A stretch of DNA of 64,000 nucleotides, from the NCBI GenBank assembly GCA_944381515.1, contig CALWLM010000021.1, positions 27,045 through 91,044 on the forward strand. The letters are read 5' to 3'. Below, in pieces: positions 24,285 through 35,190 of this stretch (positions are counted from its first letter, which is position 1; each line of letters begins with the position of its first letter). The translations under genes and the position numbers were made by a program. This DNA comes from an uncultured Lachnospiraceae bacterium. GTDB lineage: Bacteria > Bacillota > Clostridia > Lachnospirales > Lachnospiraceae. The notes under the pieces were generated by a model, which was not told where the DNA came from, ran no database searches, and was given only the letters and a program-made list of their open reading frames with translations.

Positions 24285-25706
24285 TCAGCCGTCAATGCCA
24301 AAATGCCGCATCCAGCGGCCGCACATGCTGACCGCCTCCTCCCGCAGAGGCATCTCGCAGAAAATGCGCAGCAGCGGTTCTGTCCCCGAGAAGCGGGCGA
24401 TAATCCATCCGCCATTTTTGAAGTACACCTTGCAGCCGTCCAGGTAGGATACATGGTCCACCTCATAGGGCGACATATCCGGCAGCTCCCGCTCCGTAAA
24501 GAGCCGGTGCATCAGCTCTTCCTTCACCTGTTTGGTGAAATGGCAGGAATACTCTTCCATATAGCTCTGGCCGCACTCCGCCGTCACCATGGCCATCAGC
24601 TCCGACAGCTTCTTTCCCGTCACTGCCAGCATTTCAACCAGCAGCGAAGCAGCATAGACACCGTCTTTTCCATTAATATGACCGGCTACCGTAAGTCCTC
24701 CGGAGGACTCTCCTCCCAGAATGGCTCCCGTTTCCTTCATTTTGGCCGATATATATTTAAAGCCCACCGGCACCTCATAGCAGGTCTGTCCGCAGGCAGC
24801 GGCCAGCCGGTCCAGACGATGGGTGGTGGCAATGTTGCGCACCACAGGGCCGTCCCATTTCCGATACCGCAGCAGATAATAGTAGAGAAGCAGCAGGATG
24901 TCATTGGGATGGAGATAACGTCCCGTGTCGTCGATAACGCCCAGCCGGTCCGCGTCGCCGTCGGTAGCAATGCCCAGATCCAGATGGCGGTCCAACACAG
25001 AGTTTTTCAAAAGGCCCAGGGTATCCTCCGAGGGAGCAGGCATCCGCCCGCCAAAAAGAGTATCATGCTCCCGGTGAATCACCGTCAGATCGCAGCGTCC
25101 TGAGATCAGAATCGTACTCAGAGCCGTCTCGCTGACCCCGTACATAGGGTCCAGAGCAATCCTCAGATGGGCATTTTTGATGGCCTCCATATTGACCTTT
25201 TCCATGATATCGTCTATGTATTCGTTCATGGGATAAAACTCCTGGACCAGTCCCTTCTCGACCGCCTGCGGATAATCGATTCTGCGAATCTCCTCCGGCT
25301 TCACCGCGGCGATATATCTCTCGATATCCGCAGTCTGCTCTTCGTCGGCATCCCGGCCTCCGGCCGTAAAAACCTTGATTCCGTTGTACAGCGCCGGGTT
25401 GTGACTGGCCGTCACCATCATTCCATAGGGATAGCCATGCTTCATCACATAAAACATAATCAGAGGCGTAGGGACCGAGCGATTGACAAAGTGACAGATA
25501 ATCCCCTCTGCCGTCAGTACCTCGCAGGCCCACATTACCGTCTCCTTGGACAAGAAACGGCGATCGTAGCCGATGACGATCCCCTGATCGTCCACTCCCT
25601 CGGCCTTCATCTTCTCTGCCATGGCCTTGGCCAAAATGCAGATATTTTCTCTGGTAAAGTCGTCTCCTATGATGGCTCTCCAGCCTCCGGTTCCAAATTT
25701 AATCAT
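24285..25706 (-). CDS. Phosphohexomutase (phosphoglucomutase/phosphomannomutase family)
   Basis: The protein has 473 residues. The N-terminus is MIKFGTGGWRAIIGDDFT. The phosphoserine loop is VTASHNPALYNGIK, the metal loop DGDADRLGVID, the sugar loop GGESSGGLTV, and the phosphate-binding RFSGTEPLLR near the end. It interconverts hexose 1- and 6-phosphates. It follows the HAD phosphatase of the ABC import operon by 87 nt, with a strong hairpin between. Exact substrate preference cannot be assigned. Confidence 0.9.
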   Translation of the reverse strand: MIKFGTGGWRAIIGDDFTRENICILAKAMAEKMKAEGVDDQGIVIGYDRRFLSKETVMWACEVLTAEGIICHFVNRSVPTPLIMFYVMKHGYPYGMMVTASHNPALYNGIKVFTAGGRDADEEQTADIERYIAAVKPEEIRRIDYPQAVEKGLVQEFYPMNEYIDDIMEKVNMEAIKNAHLRIALDPMYGVSETALSTILISGRCDLTVIHREHDTLFGGRMPAPSEDTLGLLKNSVLDRHLDLGIATDGDADRLGVIDDTGRYLHPNDILLLLYYYLLRYRKWDGPVVRNIATTHRLDRLAAACGQTCYEVPVGFKYISAKMKETGAILGGESSGGLTVAGHINGKDGVYAASLLVEMLAVTGKKLSELMAMVTAECGQSYMEEYSCHFTKQVKEELMHRLFTERELPDMSPYEVDHVSYLDGCKVYFKNGGWIIARFSGTEPLLRIFCEMPLREEAVSMCGRWMRHFGIDG

Positions 25707-25735
25707 ATACCCTTTCTCCTGTTCTGATATATAAA

Positions 25736-25789
25736 CTGGCCGGCGGTACAGGCCCTGCCCCAGGCAGACTGCCTTTCCCCGCCGGCCAG
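25736..25789 (-). terminator. Hairpin between HAD and phosphohexomutase genes
   Basis: CTGGCCGGCGG (25736-25746) pairs with CCGCCGGCCAG (25779-25789). On the minus strand it is followed by TTTATATATC. It could terminate partially or set transcript ends; no clear separate promoter for the mutase was seen. Confidence 0.5.
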
Positions 25790-25793
25790 CCCT

Positions 25794-26411
25794 CTACTGC
25801 TTTACCGGGACCCCGGCGGCGCCCAGCTCACGGCGCAGCCTTTCCACATCTCCGTCAAATACGCTGCCTCTCATGCCGGTGCAGAGCGCCCCCTCCACAT
25901 TGAGAGGAGAATCGTCGATAAAATAACACTCCTCCGGCTTCAGATCATACCTGTCATACAGCACTTGGTATATCTCCGCCTGCGGCTTCAAAAGCTTCTC
26001 CTCCGCCGAAACCACCAGGCCATCCAAATACTGGCTGCCCGGTATTCTGGGCAGATATTCTCTGAGACGGCGATTGGCATTGCTGAGCAGATAGAGCCGG
26101 TAGCCCATACCTTTCAGCTCCTCCATCAGTTCCGCCATTCCCTTTACGGGAATCAGCGGCCTCTGCCACCAGTGGCAGACCAGCTCCCAGGCCGCCTCAT
26201 GGAGACGCTCAGGAAGCCTTTTGCATACCGCCTCCGCGGTCTCCTCCTCGGACAGGGTTCCCCGGTCAAACTGTACCCATTCCACCCGGGCAAAAACCTC
26301 TTTCAATAAAAGCTTGGCATCCTCGCCCTCGATTCCCAGACGGCGAATAAACTCCACCGGCGTAAAATAAATGAGCACCTGTCCCATATCAAAGACAATG
26401 TTTTGAATCAT
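25794..26411 (-). CDS. HAD-family phosphatase, YihX-like
   Basis: The protein has 205 residues. HAD motif I is VFDMGQVLIYF, in which the usual second Asp is Gly, as in YihX-type alpha-glucose-1-phosphatases. Motif II is LLSNAN and motif IV FIDDSPLNVEGA. Its ATG overlaps the permease stop (TGATG), so it is translationally coupled to the ABC importer. Dephosphorylation of an imported sugar phosphate is an attractive but unproven role. Confidence 0.85.
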   Translation of the reverse strand: MIQNIVFDMGQVLIYFTPVEFIRRLGIEGEDAKLLLKEVFARVEWVQFDRGTLSEEETAEAVCKRLPERLHEAAWELVCHWWQRPLIPVKGMAELMEELKGMGYRLYLLSNANRRLREYLPRIPGSQYLDGLVVSAEEKLLKPQAEIYQVLYDRYDLKPEECYFIDDSPLNVEGALCTGMRGSVFDGDVERLRRELGAAGVPVKQ

Positions 26412-28350
26412 CAGCCCTGCGCTCCCTTCGCCTCCTGCTTTACAGCCATCTGAGCCTTGGGCTCGGGGCGCCTCTTGAAATGGGCCATCAGCTTCTCTCT
26501 CCTCTTCTTACGCTTATCCCGAAGCTCCAGACGGTCGCCCAAATCCCGTCCGCCGACGCCGTAGACCAGATAGAGGATGATACCGGACACGACCATAATA
26601 AACACCGTGGAGGCGCAGCGCCGGCCTGAAGCATTGACGTTATAGCCATACATTCCCTCTTCCTCGCACATACTCTGGATTACCATCGCGTAGGTGGTGC
26701 CGTAAGAGCTGGCAAAGGTGGCCGACATATCGTACTCCGTAAAGAGGGCGTTGAAATTCAGGGCGAACACGGCCATGACGCTGGGCAAAATAATGGGCAG
26801 CTTCACCTTCAGGAAGGTCATCAGCCCGCTGGCCCCCATATTTCTGGCGGCGTCCTCCAGTTCCTCATCTATCGCATAGAAGGACGCCTTGATCATTCGC
26901 AGTGAGAATGGCAGCTTCGTCACCGTGTAGGCCATTACAATCAATATTCGTACATTTTCAGCATAATAGAGATTCTGATTGCCCACATACCACACCACAT
27001 CGCTGTTGAAGAATGTACGGTAAGAATAGCAGATCAGAATGGTAGGCAGCAGCCAGGGGAACAGCAGGCTGTACTCCAGCACCGCCCCTCTCTTTTTGCC
27101 GCGGTTCTTGAAGATATAGTTGCAGGCTACCACCACGATAATGCAGGCCAGCAGCGCTGCGATGGCGGACATAATAAAGCTGAGCTTGATGCCGCCCAGG
27201 GTGGCCTCATTGGAAAACAGGCCTGATATCGCTCCCTCCCTGAGCCGGTACGTGCCTCTGGACGTCAGGTATTCATAGTCCTGGGTTCCAAAGAAATTGA
27301 TCAGCGTCCAGTTGCTCAGATCCAGCTTTTTCATCCGGATAGCCCCATAGGTCTGGAACGAGAAAATCACGATCATGACTACGGGAATCATATAGATGAT
27401 AAAGAGAATATAGGCGTATATATGGGCCAGCACATTGGCCACCGGATTGGTGATCTTCTGCTTCTGCAGCCTGGCCTTGGTCTTGGAAACAGACAGATAA
27501 TGCCCCTTTCTCTCATAAGCCGAAAGGATCGTCAAAAGCACGATGGTAAACATGGCCAGAATAATAGACAGAAGAGCCGCTCTGGCCTGGGGGAATGCCT
27601 CATCCGCCGTGGACGAACCGGCCAGACGTACGATCTCCGGGTTGATGGAGTCGTAACCCAGCAGAGTAGGCGCCGACATGGCACACAGACCGGTAATGAA
27701 AGTCATGACGGTCAGAGAGAACATCGTGGGCAGAAGGGTGGGGAAGACCACCTTCCACAGCACCTTAAAGGGCTTGGCGCCCATGTTGCGGGCCGCCTCC
27801 ACCGTATTGTAATCGATTCCCCGGATGGCATTTCGCAGAAACAGTGCGTGATTGCTGGTACAGGCGAATGTCATCGTAAAAAGCACCGCATTAAAGCCGG
27901 AAAACCAGTTGGGGTTCATATTGGGAAAGGCATTGGTCAGCAGAGTGGTCAAAATGCCGTCGCTGTCATACAAAAACAGATAACCGGTAACCAGGGCCAC
28001 GCCGCTGTAAATCATAGTGGTCATGTAGCCCAGCCGCAGGATGCGGGCTCCCTTGATGTCAAAATACTCCGTCAGAAGCACAATGGACACACCCACAATG
28101 TTGACCGTCACCACCAGACAAACGGCCAGCTTCAGGGAATTGAGCACATAGCGTCCCATGTTGCCGGCGAAGAAAAAACGTATGACGGCAAGAGGGTCCG
28201 TCTCACCCGCTGCATTTTTGGTCGTAAAGATACTGGTCAGCGTATTCAGACAGGGAACCAGCATAAAACCGAAAAACAGGTAGGCAAAAAAAGCGACTCC
28301 TATCATCCGGACAACGATCTCCGGATTCAGCCGTTTAGCCTTCGCTTTGT

Positions 28351-28354
<4 letters not shown>
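26411..28354 (-). CDS. ABC importer permease, two fused FbpB/AfuB-type domains
   Basis: The protein has 647 residues and about 12 membrane segments. It has two permease domains, each with an EAA loop: YNTVEAARNMGAKPFKVLW... around one third and LEDAARNMGASGLMTFLKVKL... near the end. The double-length permease is typical of the iron(III)/phosphorylated-sugar class (FbpB, AfuB). The start overlaps the ATPase stop (ATGA). The C-terminal tail is basic. Confidence 0.92.
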
Positions 28355-29388
<1,034 letters not shown>

Positions 29389-29426
29389 ATGCGGCAACTC
29401 CTTTTCTATTCCAGTATGGCAAAAGC

Positions 29427-29454
29427 ATGGCGGGCCGAAAATCCGGCCCGCCAT
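29427..29454 (-). terminator. Intra-operon hairpin after the solute-binding protein gene
   Basis: An 11-bp perfect stem (ATGGCGGGCCG with CGGCCCGCCAT) has a 6-nt loop. It sits between the binding-protein stop and the ATPase start. Such hairpins usually stabilise the abundant binding-protein transcript or attenuate read-through. Confidence 0.65.
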
Positions 29455-29492
29455 AATCGACAAATATCATTTCAGCTTATCGGCCGTACTTG

Positions 29493-30779
29493 TCAGGATG
29501 CGGCCTGCGTCAATGTATCCCAGTCAAGGTTATCCCAGTCGGGCTCAGGATTCGGGCTGTTCATATCGGCCCAATAGAAGCCCAGATTGGTCATGATGTT
29601 GGTCCACTCGCTGGAGTGCTCGGCAACGTATTCCGCATAGGTCATGCCAGTTCCTTCGATCTCGGTCAGCGCGAAATTAGGCAGCGTGTAAATCGAGGGT
29701 ACTCCATCGGGGTAGAGGATCTCAGCAGCAGCCTGGTTGCAGGGATAGGAATCAAACTCCTCGCCCCATGCAGCCTGAACGTCCGCGGAGCCAAACCACT
29801 CGGCAAAGGCCATAACAGCCTCCGTCTCTTCCTCGGTACGGCCTTCCTTGTCCAGGATGCCAATATACTCAGCTATGTAATAGGTTCCGTCGTCGATCTG
29901 CACCAGATTCCAGTTCTCCGGCTCCAGGGTTCCCAGAAGAGGGTTCTCCGAGCTCTCTGCCGCGGCATCAATGTTGCCGTACAGGGAAGAAGAATAGAAG
30001 GTGGATACCTGCACATCGCCGCGGTTCAGTGCATCGAAGCCATAGTTGTCACCGGTGAATATACCGTTCTGGCAATACTGCCACAGCATCTTCCAGCCGT
30101 CCACGGAGATGCCGCCCGCAGGGGACTCGGGATCTACATAAGAATACAGCATGGAAGCATTGATGTTGGAATTGGTGGTGCCGCCCACCTTGCCCTGACG
30201 GTACCAGGTGTAGCCGCAGTCTACGATATCGGACCAGTGCTCGAAATGAAGCTCCTCGCCGTTCGTGCCCAGCTCATCGTTACGATAGAGCATCAGAATG
30301 TTCTGGATAACCAGGCCGTAGGCATATCCGGGATAAGCGTACTCGCCTACCTTGTCAGCCCAGGAGGGAGTCCATTCCACCAGAGACAGGTTCTCATAAA
30401 CTCCATTTACCAGCTGGCTCCAGCGGGTCTCATTCAATCCGAAGATCAGGTCGCCATCCTTATTTTCATTAGCAGCCTGGATAGCAGCCGTATCGCCGGA
30501 AATGACGCTGTTGTCATCCATGGAAATGGTAAATCCTGCATCTCTGGCCTCGTTGATCAGCCAGGTAGCTCTCTCCGTGGAATTGGAATTCGAGTAGATG
30601 CGAATGGTATAATCGGAATAATCCTTAACCTCCTCGGAATCTCCGCCGGAAGTCTCCTCAGCGCCGCCTGCGCCGGATGTCTCGCCTCCGCCTGCAGCCG
30701 TCTCATCGCCGCCGCCAGAGCAGCCGGCAAGAGAAAGCATCATGGCAAGGGCCAGCAGTAAAGCAAGAGCCTTTTTCAT
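29493..30779 (-). CDS. ABC importer solute-binding lipoprotein
   Basis: The protein has 428 residues. The lipoprotein signal is KKALALLLALAMMLSLAGC, followed by a Gly/Glu/Ala linker. The mature domain (VKDYSDYTIRIYSNSN onward) has the two-lobe architecture of the iron/AfuA-type type II binding proteins. It is the first gene of the importer operon and is divergent from the SBP/HK/RR trio. A sugar phosphate is favoured as ligand by the neighbours; iron(III) remains possible. Confidence 0.88.
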   Translation of the reverse strand: MKKALALLLALAMMLSLAGCSGGGDETAAGGGETSGAGGAEETSGGDSEEVKDYSDYTIRIYSNSNSTERATWLINEARDAGFTISMDDNSVISGDTAAIQAANENKDGDLIFGLNETRWSQLVNGVYENLSLVEWTPSWADKVGEYAYPGYAYGLVIQNILMLYRNDELGTNGEELHFEHWSDIVDCGYTWYRQGKVGGTTNSNINASMLYSYVDPESPAGGISVDGWKMLWQYCQNGIFTGDNYGFDALNRGDVQVSTFYSSSLYGNIDAAAESSENPLLGTLEPENWNLVQIDDGTYYIAEYIGILDKEGRTEEETEAVMAFAEWFGSADVQAAWGEEFDSYPCNQAAAEILYPDGVPSIYTLPNFALTEIEGTGMTYAEYVAEHSSEWTNIMTNLGFYWADMNSPNPEPDWDNLDWDTLTQAAS

Positions 30780-31041
30780 ATCCTTTTCTCCTTTTCTTAA
30801 AAAGACATTAAGTAGCTATATTTATATTTTAAAGAAATCTTACCCCGGTGAAAACAGGACAAAACTGCGATTATTGAGGATATTCTGTCGAGAATACCTA
30901 TAAAATCCTTTTTACGACCGCTTTTTATGTGCATTTCGCCATATAAATCCCCGGTGTTTTCCTGTTCCCATATTAATTTTTACTCTGATCCTCCGCCCTG
31001 CCGGCAGCCGGCGCTGCGGCAAATCTCCGCGACAAATCTGT

Positions 31042-31070
31042 TTGTACTTTATGTTAAGATTCGGTATAAT
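31042..31070 (+). promoter_or_regulatory. Promoter of the SBP-HK-RR operon
   Basis: TTGTAC (31042-31047), a 17-nt spacer and TATAAT (31065-31070), about 60 nt before the first start. The rest of the 352-bp divergent region (30780-31131) is AT-rich on the importer side with no clear second promoter. Confidence 0.7.
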
Positions 31071-31131
31071 GAAAACATACGATAAGGGTACGGCTGTCTG
31101 TAAAGCCGATGCCAATCAGGAGGGGATGCGT

Positions 31132-32244
31132 GTGAAAGCTGGGACTGTTAAAGTGCGGACCGTCAAAACGCGGCGCACCATCAGAAGAATCGCCTGCGGT
31201 CTGTTAAGTATGGTCTGCGGTCTGTCTCTTCTGTCCGCCTGCGGCGGTCAGGAGTCGCCGGCCGATACGCCAAGCGCCCCGGCCGAGGAAATGCAGCTGT
31301 CCATCTGCACCTCCCTCTCCCCATCGGTTTACGAGCCCATCGTCCGGGAATTTGAAGCCCGCACAGGCATATGGGTCACAGTGGAAAACGGCGGCAGTCT
31401 GGAGCTTTTGGATCAGATCGCCGCGGCAGACGGCGCCCCCTCCTGGGATTTGCTCCTGGGCGGCGGTATGGACAGCCTGACGGCCCGCAGCGAACTCTTC
31501 GTCCCCTATGAGAGTCCTCTCCTTGACCATGTGAGGGCGGCCTACCTGCCCTCCGACAACTGTGAGACTCCTTTTTCCATTGTCCCGCTGGTCTTAATCT
31601 ACAATCCCAAGCTGGCCCGCATTCACCCTCCCTCCGGCTTTGAAAGCCTGTTGGATACGGCCTGGAAGGGACGGATTGCCTTTGCAGATCCGACTGTCTC
31701 CGGCACCAGCTATACGGTGCTTGCGGCCCTTCAGCAGGTACTGCCCGGCGACGACACAGAAAACCTGCGCGCCTTTGCAGTCAATCTGGACCGGCAGCTG
31801 CTCTCCCATTCCAGCGACGTGATTCGGGAAGTAGCCAACGGCAACTGTTATATCGGCATGGTGGGAGAGGACGACGCCCTGCGAGCCATGGAGGCCGGCT
31901 ATGATATTGCCGTCGTCTATCCCGCCGAAGGTACCTGCGCCATTTCCGACGGCGCCGCCATCCTAAAAGGCTGTGCTCATGAGGAAAACGCCGCCCTTTT
32001 TATCGACTTTCTGCTGAGTCTGGATGTACAGAAATATATTGAAAGCGCCTGCCTGCGCCGCTCCGTCATGGACGGCTCTCTTTCAGACAGTCTGGGGGCG
32101 GACAGCCCGACTGCGGACAGCATCCTCCCCGACGACTTTACCGATGACTTTTCTCTCTTTTCCTACGACATCGCCCTCTCCGCCAGCAGTCAGGAGGATA
32201 TCCTGCGCTCCTGGAGACAGATCTGGGAGGAGGAAAGCAGATGA
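31132..32244 (+). CDS. Solute-binding lipoprotein acting with a two-component system
   Basis: The protein has about 370 residues. A lipoprotein signal ends LSLLSAC, followed by an iron/AfuA-type binding fold (LSICTSLSPSVYEPIVREFEARTG; later DPTVSGTSYTVL). A GTG at 31132 has AGGAGG 8 nt upstream and is preferred to the ATG at 31126. The stop overlaps the sensor-kinase ATG (ATGA). The arrangement matches HptA in HptRSA, where a binding protein presents glucose 6-phosphate to the kinase. Here it is probably a sensor rather than an importer subunit. Confidence 0.85.
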   Translation: MKAGTVKVRTVKTRRTIRRIACGLLSMVCGLSLLSACGGQESPADTPSAPAEEMQLSICTSLSPSVYEPIVREFEARTGIWVTVENGGSLELLDQIAAADGAPSWDLLLGGGMDSLTARSELFVPYESPLLDHVRAAYLPSDNCETPFSIVPLVLIYNPKLARIHPPSGFESLLDTAWKGRIAFADPTVSGTSYTVLAALQQVLPGDDTENLRAFAVNLDRQLLSHSSDVIREVANGNCYIGMVGEDDALRAMEAGYDIAVVYPAEGTCAISDGAAILKGCAHEENAALFIDFLLSLDVQKYIESACLRRSVMDGSLSDSLGADSPTADSILPDDFTDDFSLFSYDIALSASSQEDILRSWRQIWEEESR

Positions 32245-33944
32245 AGAAGTGGATTCGCCGTTCTTTCCGCAATCGGATTTTTCTCACCGTGCTGCTGGTC
32301 ACCCTCCTGCCCCTGCTGTTCTGCAATGTGCTGATGATGCAGATGCAGGTGGTTCGCAGCGAGATCAGTCTGGCGCAGGAAGCCAGAGCGCAGCTCACCG
32401 CTCTGGACGGCGCCCTGGATGAACTGTGCCTTTCCTTTGAAGAAATGGCCGATGAGCTATGCGAAAGCACCGCCGTTCGCAGCGTGCTTCGCCAAAAAAG
32501 CGCGGATTCCCGCGTTTTGTATCAGCTGCTGTTTCGAGTCACCGATGAGCTGAGGGAGTATGCCCGTTTTGATATCTGCGACAGGGAAGGACTGTGCCTT
32601 TACACCACAGACGCCACCGTTCCCACCGGGACGCTTTATACCGACTGGGGTATCCTCTGCGCCGCCTCCGGTTCCGTGGATCTGGTCTTTCGCTCCGGCG
32701 AAGGCGACGTGGCTCTCACGGCTGCCCGCGCGGTCCGAAGCCACGATTCGGCTGTTCTGGGCTATGTGGTGGTCTCCATGTCCCCTGAAAATTTTGATTA
32801 CCTCTTTCAGGACCTGTACAGCACCACCAGCGACATTATCCTGATGGACCCTTTCTGGCGGCCGGTGTATCATTCCCAGCCTGCCCAGACGGAAAATGCG
32901 GCGGAAAGCCTGCGCCAGCAGCTCTTGGCCGGAGAGCCCCTGACCGGAGCCGGCGGAGACTACTACTATTATACCTCTCCCCATCAGGAGACCGGTATGT
33001 CCTTGATCCTTCAGCAGCCCATGACCTTTACTTCCACGGTAATGCACACCATCTATGCAGTCAGCCTTCTGATGGGACTGCTGTGCCTGCTTTTGTGCCT
33101 GTGGTGCGCCTGGCTTTTAAGCCGACATCTCTTCCGTCCGATCCGGCAGCTGGACGAGGCCATGGGCGAGGTACGCAAAGGCAATTTTGACGTTCATCTG
33201 GACACCGGACGGGAAGACGAGCTGGGGCGTCTGGCCGACAGCTTCAACCATATGGCCGATGAATACCAGGCCAACCTCTCCCGTTCCGTGGCCAGGCAGA
33301 GAGAGCTCAACGAGACGCAGCTGCGCATGATGCAGGCCCAGCTGAATCCGCATTTTCTGTACAACACGCTGGACACCATGAAATGGCTGGGCGTCACGAA
33401 CCATGTCCCGCAGATTGCCGAGCTGGCCTCCGATCTGGCCATTATTCTGCGGGCTGGCATTTCCGGGGATGAAATCATTACCGTGGAACAGGAGCTGGAG
33501 CTCATCGACCGGTATCTGGCCATACAGTCCATTCGGTTTGAGGATCGCTTTACCTGTGAAATAGATATTCCCGAAGAGTTTCAGAGCTGCCTGATTCCCA
33601 AGATGGTTCTGCAGCCCCTGGTGGAAAACGCCATCATCCACGGGGTGGCCGACAAAAACGACGGCTACATCAAGCTGTGGGCCGAGGAAAAAGAGGGAGA
33701 CCTGTTTTTATCCGTATCGGACAATGGCTGCGGTATCCCGCCCGAACAGCTGGCCGATTTAAACCAGCGCTCCAAAAAGAAGCCCGCAGATCAGGGTTCT
33801 CATCTGGGGCTGTTCAACGTAAACAGTATTATACGGCTGCACTTTGGAGAGCCCTACGGGCTGTCCGTCCGCTCGCAGCCGGGAGAAGGCTGCTGCGCCA
33901 CTCTGCGGCTGCCGATACAGAGGAGGAGAGACGAAAATGCTTAA
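32241..33944 (+). CDS. Sensor histidine kinase, LytS/YesM type
   Basis: The protein has 567 residues. An N-terminal membrane helix (IFLTVLLVTLLPLLF), an extracellular region, a second helix (TIYAVSLLMGLLCLLLCLWCAW) and a HAMP (FRPIRQLDEAMGEVRKGNF) are followed by a His_kinase domain with LNPHFLYN (His371). The ATPase domain has LVENAIIHGV and DNGCGIP. It is coupled to the upstream binding protein by ATGA and overlaps the regulator start by 8 nt. Confidence 0.93.
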   Translation: MKKWIRRSFRNRIFLTVLLVTLLPLLFCNVLMMQMQVVRSEISLAQEARAQLTALDGALDELCLSFEEMADELCESTAVRSVLRQKSADSRVLYQLLFRVTDELREYARFDICDREGLCLYTTDATVPTGTLYTDWGILCAASGSVDLVFRSGEGDVALTAARAVRSHDSAVLGYVVVSMSPENFDYLFQDLYSTTSDIILMDPFWRPVYHSQPAQTENAAESLRQQLLAGEPLTGAGGDYYYYTSPHQETGMSLILQQPMTFTSTVMHTIYAVSLLMGLLCLLLCLWCAWLLSRHLFRPIRQLDEAMGEVRKGNFDVHLDTGREDELGRLADSFNHMADEYQANLSRSVARQRELNETQLRMMQAQLNPHFLYNTLDTMKWLGVTNHVPQIAELASDLAIILRAGISGDEIITVEQELELIDRYLAIQSIRFEDRFTCEIDIPEEFQSCLIPKMVLQPLVENAIIHGVADKNDGYIKLWAEEKEGDLFLSVSDNGCGIPPEQLADLNQRSKKKPADQGSHLGLFNVNSIIRLHFGEPYGLSVRSQPGEGCCATLRLPIQRRRDENA

Positions 33945-34683
33945 GGTACTGGTAGTAGACGACGAATCCGTAGTAAGAAAAGGAATCGTCCTGGGCGTAA
34001 ACTGGGCCTCCATGGGCTGCATCGTGGCCGGAGAAGCGTCAAACGGCGAGGAGGGACTGGCCGCCGTAAAACGCTATAATCCCAACCTGATCATCACCGA
34101 CGTCAGAATGCCGAAGATGGACGGCCTGCAGATGGTACGGGAGCTGCGGGCTCAGGGCTGCCGCGCCTATGTAATCATGCTGACCGCCTACAGTGATTTT
34201 GAATACGCCCGAAGCGCCCTGCAGCTGGGCGCTGTGGATTACCTGCTCAAGCCCTTCCGGGATCAGGAGCTGGCCGCCGCCATCGACCGTATACGCCAAA
34301 GAGAACAGGAGCAGACCTCCCTGACTCCCGGCGATCTGCTCCCTCTGCCCAAAGGCAATAAGAGTAAATATGTATTGCAGGCCATGAACTACATCTCCGA
34401 ACACTATCAGGAGCAGGACATCAGCATTACTCCCATCGCCAGACATCTGGGCGTCAGCGAGAGCCATCTGAGTCATGTCTTCAAAAAGGAGACCAGCTAT
34501 ACCATCATCGGCTATCTGACCCAGTATCGAATCCATATGGCCATGAATCTGCTGCGCGACTGCCGCCGCAAGGTCTATGAGGTGGCGGAGATGGTGGGCT
34601 ACCGTGATGTGGCCTACTTTGGCAGCACCTTCAAAAAGCTGGTGGGTATGAGCCCCTCCGAGTATCAGGACCGCTGTCGGTAA
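33937..34683 (+). CDS. Response regulator with AraC-type output, YesN-like
   Basis: The protein has 248 residues. The receiver domain is MLKVLVVDDESVVRKG, with phosphoacceptor Asp55 in IITDVRMPKMDG and Lys in LLKPF. The C-terminal AraC double HTH is ISEHYQEQDISITPIARHLG..., then YRDVAYFGSTFKKLVGMSPSEY. It probably activates the divergent ABC importer operon. Confidence 0.93.
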   Translation: MLKVLVVDDESVVRKGIVLGVNWASMGCIVAGEASNGEEGLAAVKRYNPNLIITDVRMPKMDGLQMVRELRAQGCRAYVIMLTAYSDFEYARSALQLGAVDYLLKPFRDQELAAAIDRIRQREQEQTSLTPGDLLPLPKGNKSKYVLQAMNYISEHYQEQDISITPIARHLGVSESHLSHVFKKETSYTIIGYLTQYRIHMAMNLLRDCRRKVYEVAEMVGYRDVAYFGSTFKKLVGMSPSEYQDRCR

Positions 34684-35189
34684 CGGCTCTGAATATCGTA
34701 CAGCACCCTGGCCTTTAGAAGCTTCAGCACCTTCATCAGAGGCCGGTACAGCGCCAGCGTCAGGGCAAAATTGCCCGCGCAGTGCAGAATGTCAAACATC
34801 AGCCCCGACGTCCACCAGGCCAAGGCCGTCCCGATTCCGCCTGCGAACAGATACGGCAGAGAGCACAGCGCTCCGAAACTCAAGCCGAACAGGCCGTTTA
34901 CCACAGCCCAGACAAGGACCGAGTCGTTTCTGCGCAGCAGCCGTACAATCAGGTAGAGCACGGCCCAGACATAGAGGTACATAAACCACCACAGTCCGAA
35001 GCCGTAGGTCACTCCCTGGAGAAAGACGTAGGCATAGACAGCCGCCAGCGCTTTGCGTCCAAATACCAGCGTGTATACCAGCACCAGTATGGAAACCGGT
35101 TCAACGTTGGGCAAAAACGCCATCGCAACCTGGCTCACATGCAGGATCGCTCCCAGCAGCGCCAGTACCGCCAGCTCCTTTACTTTCAC
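34665..35189 (-). CDS. ECF transporter S component, predicted cobalamin type
   Basis: The protein has 174 residues and about five or six membrane segments, with the small size and N-terminus (LAVLALLGAILHVSQVAMAFLPN) of energy-coupling-factor substrate-binding subunits. It directly follows the DUF4430 gene (1-nt gap) behind a cobalamin riboswitch, so a corrinoid is the expected ligand. The shared ECF ATPases and T subunit must be encoded elsewhere. The 3' end overlaps the convergent response regulator by 19 nt. Confidence 0.85.
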   Translation of the reverse strand: MKVKELAVLALLGAILHVSQVAMAFLPNVEPVSILVLVYTLVFGRKALAAVYAYVFLQGVTYGFGLWWFMYLYVWAVLYLIVRLLRRNDSVLVWAVVNGLFGLSFGALCSLPYLFAGGIGTALAWWTSGLMFDILHCAGNFALTLALYRPLMKVLKLLKARVLYDIQSRYRQRS

Positions 35190-35190
35190 G

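Noticed and set aside
23910..25103. 397-codon plus-strand frame opposite the phosphohexomutase and csoR-like gene
   Set aside because: It spans two minus-strand genes with strong motifs and has no ribosome site.
29493..30779. Annotating the importer simply as an iron(III) uptake system
   Set aside because: The family is compatible with iron, but the coupled phosphatase, the mutase and the HptRSA-like trio make a sugar phosphate the better hypothesis; the call is left open.
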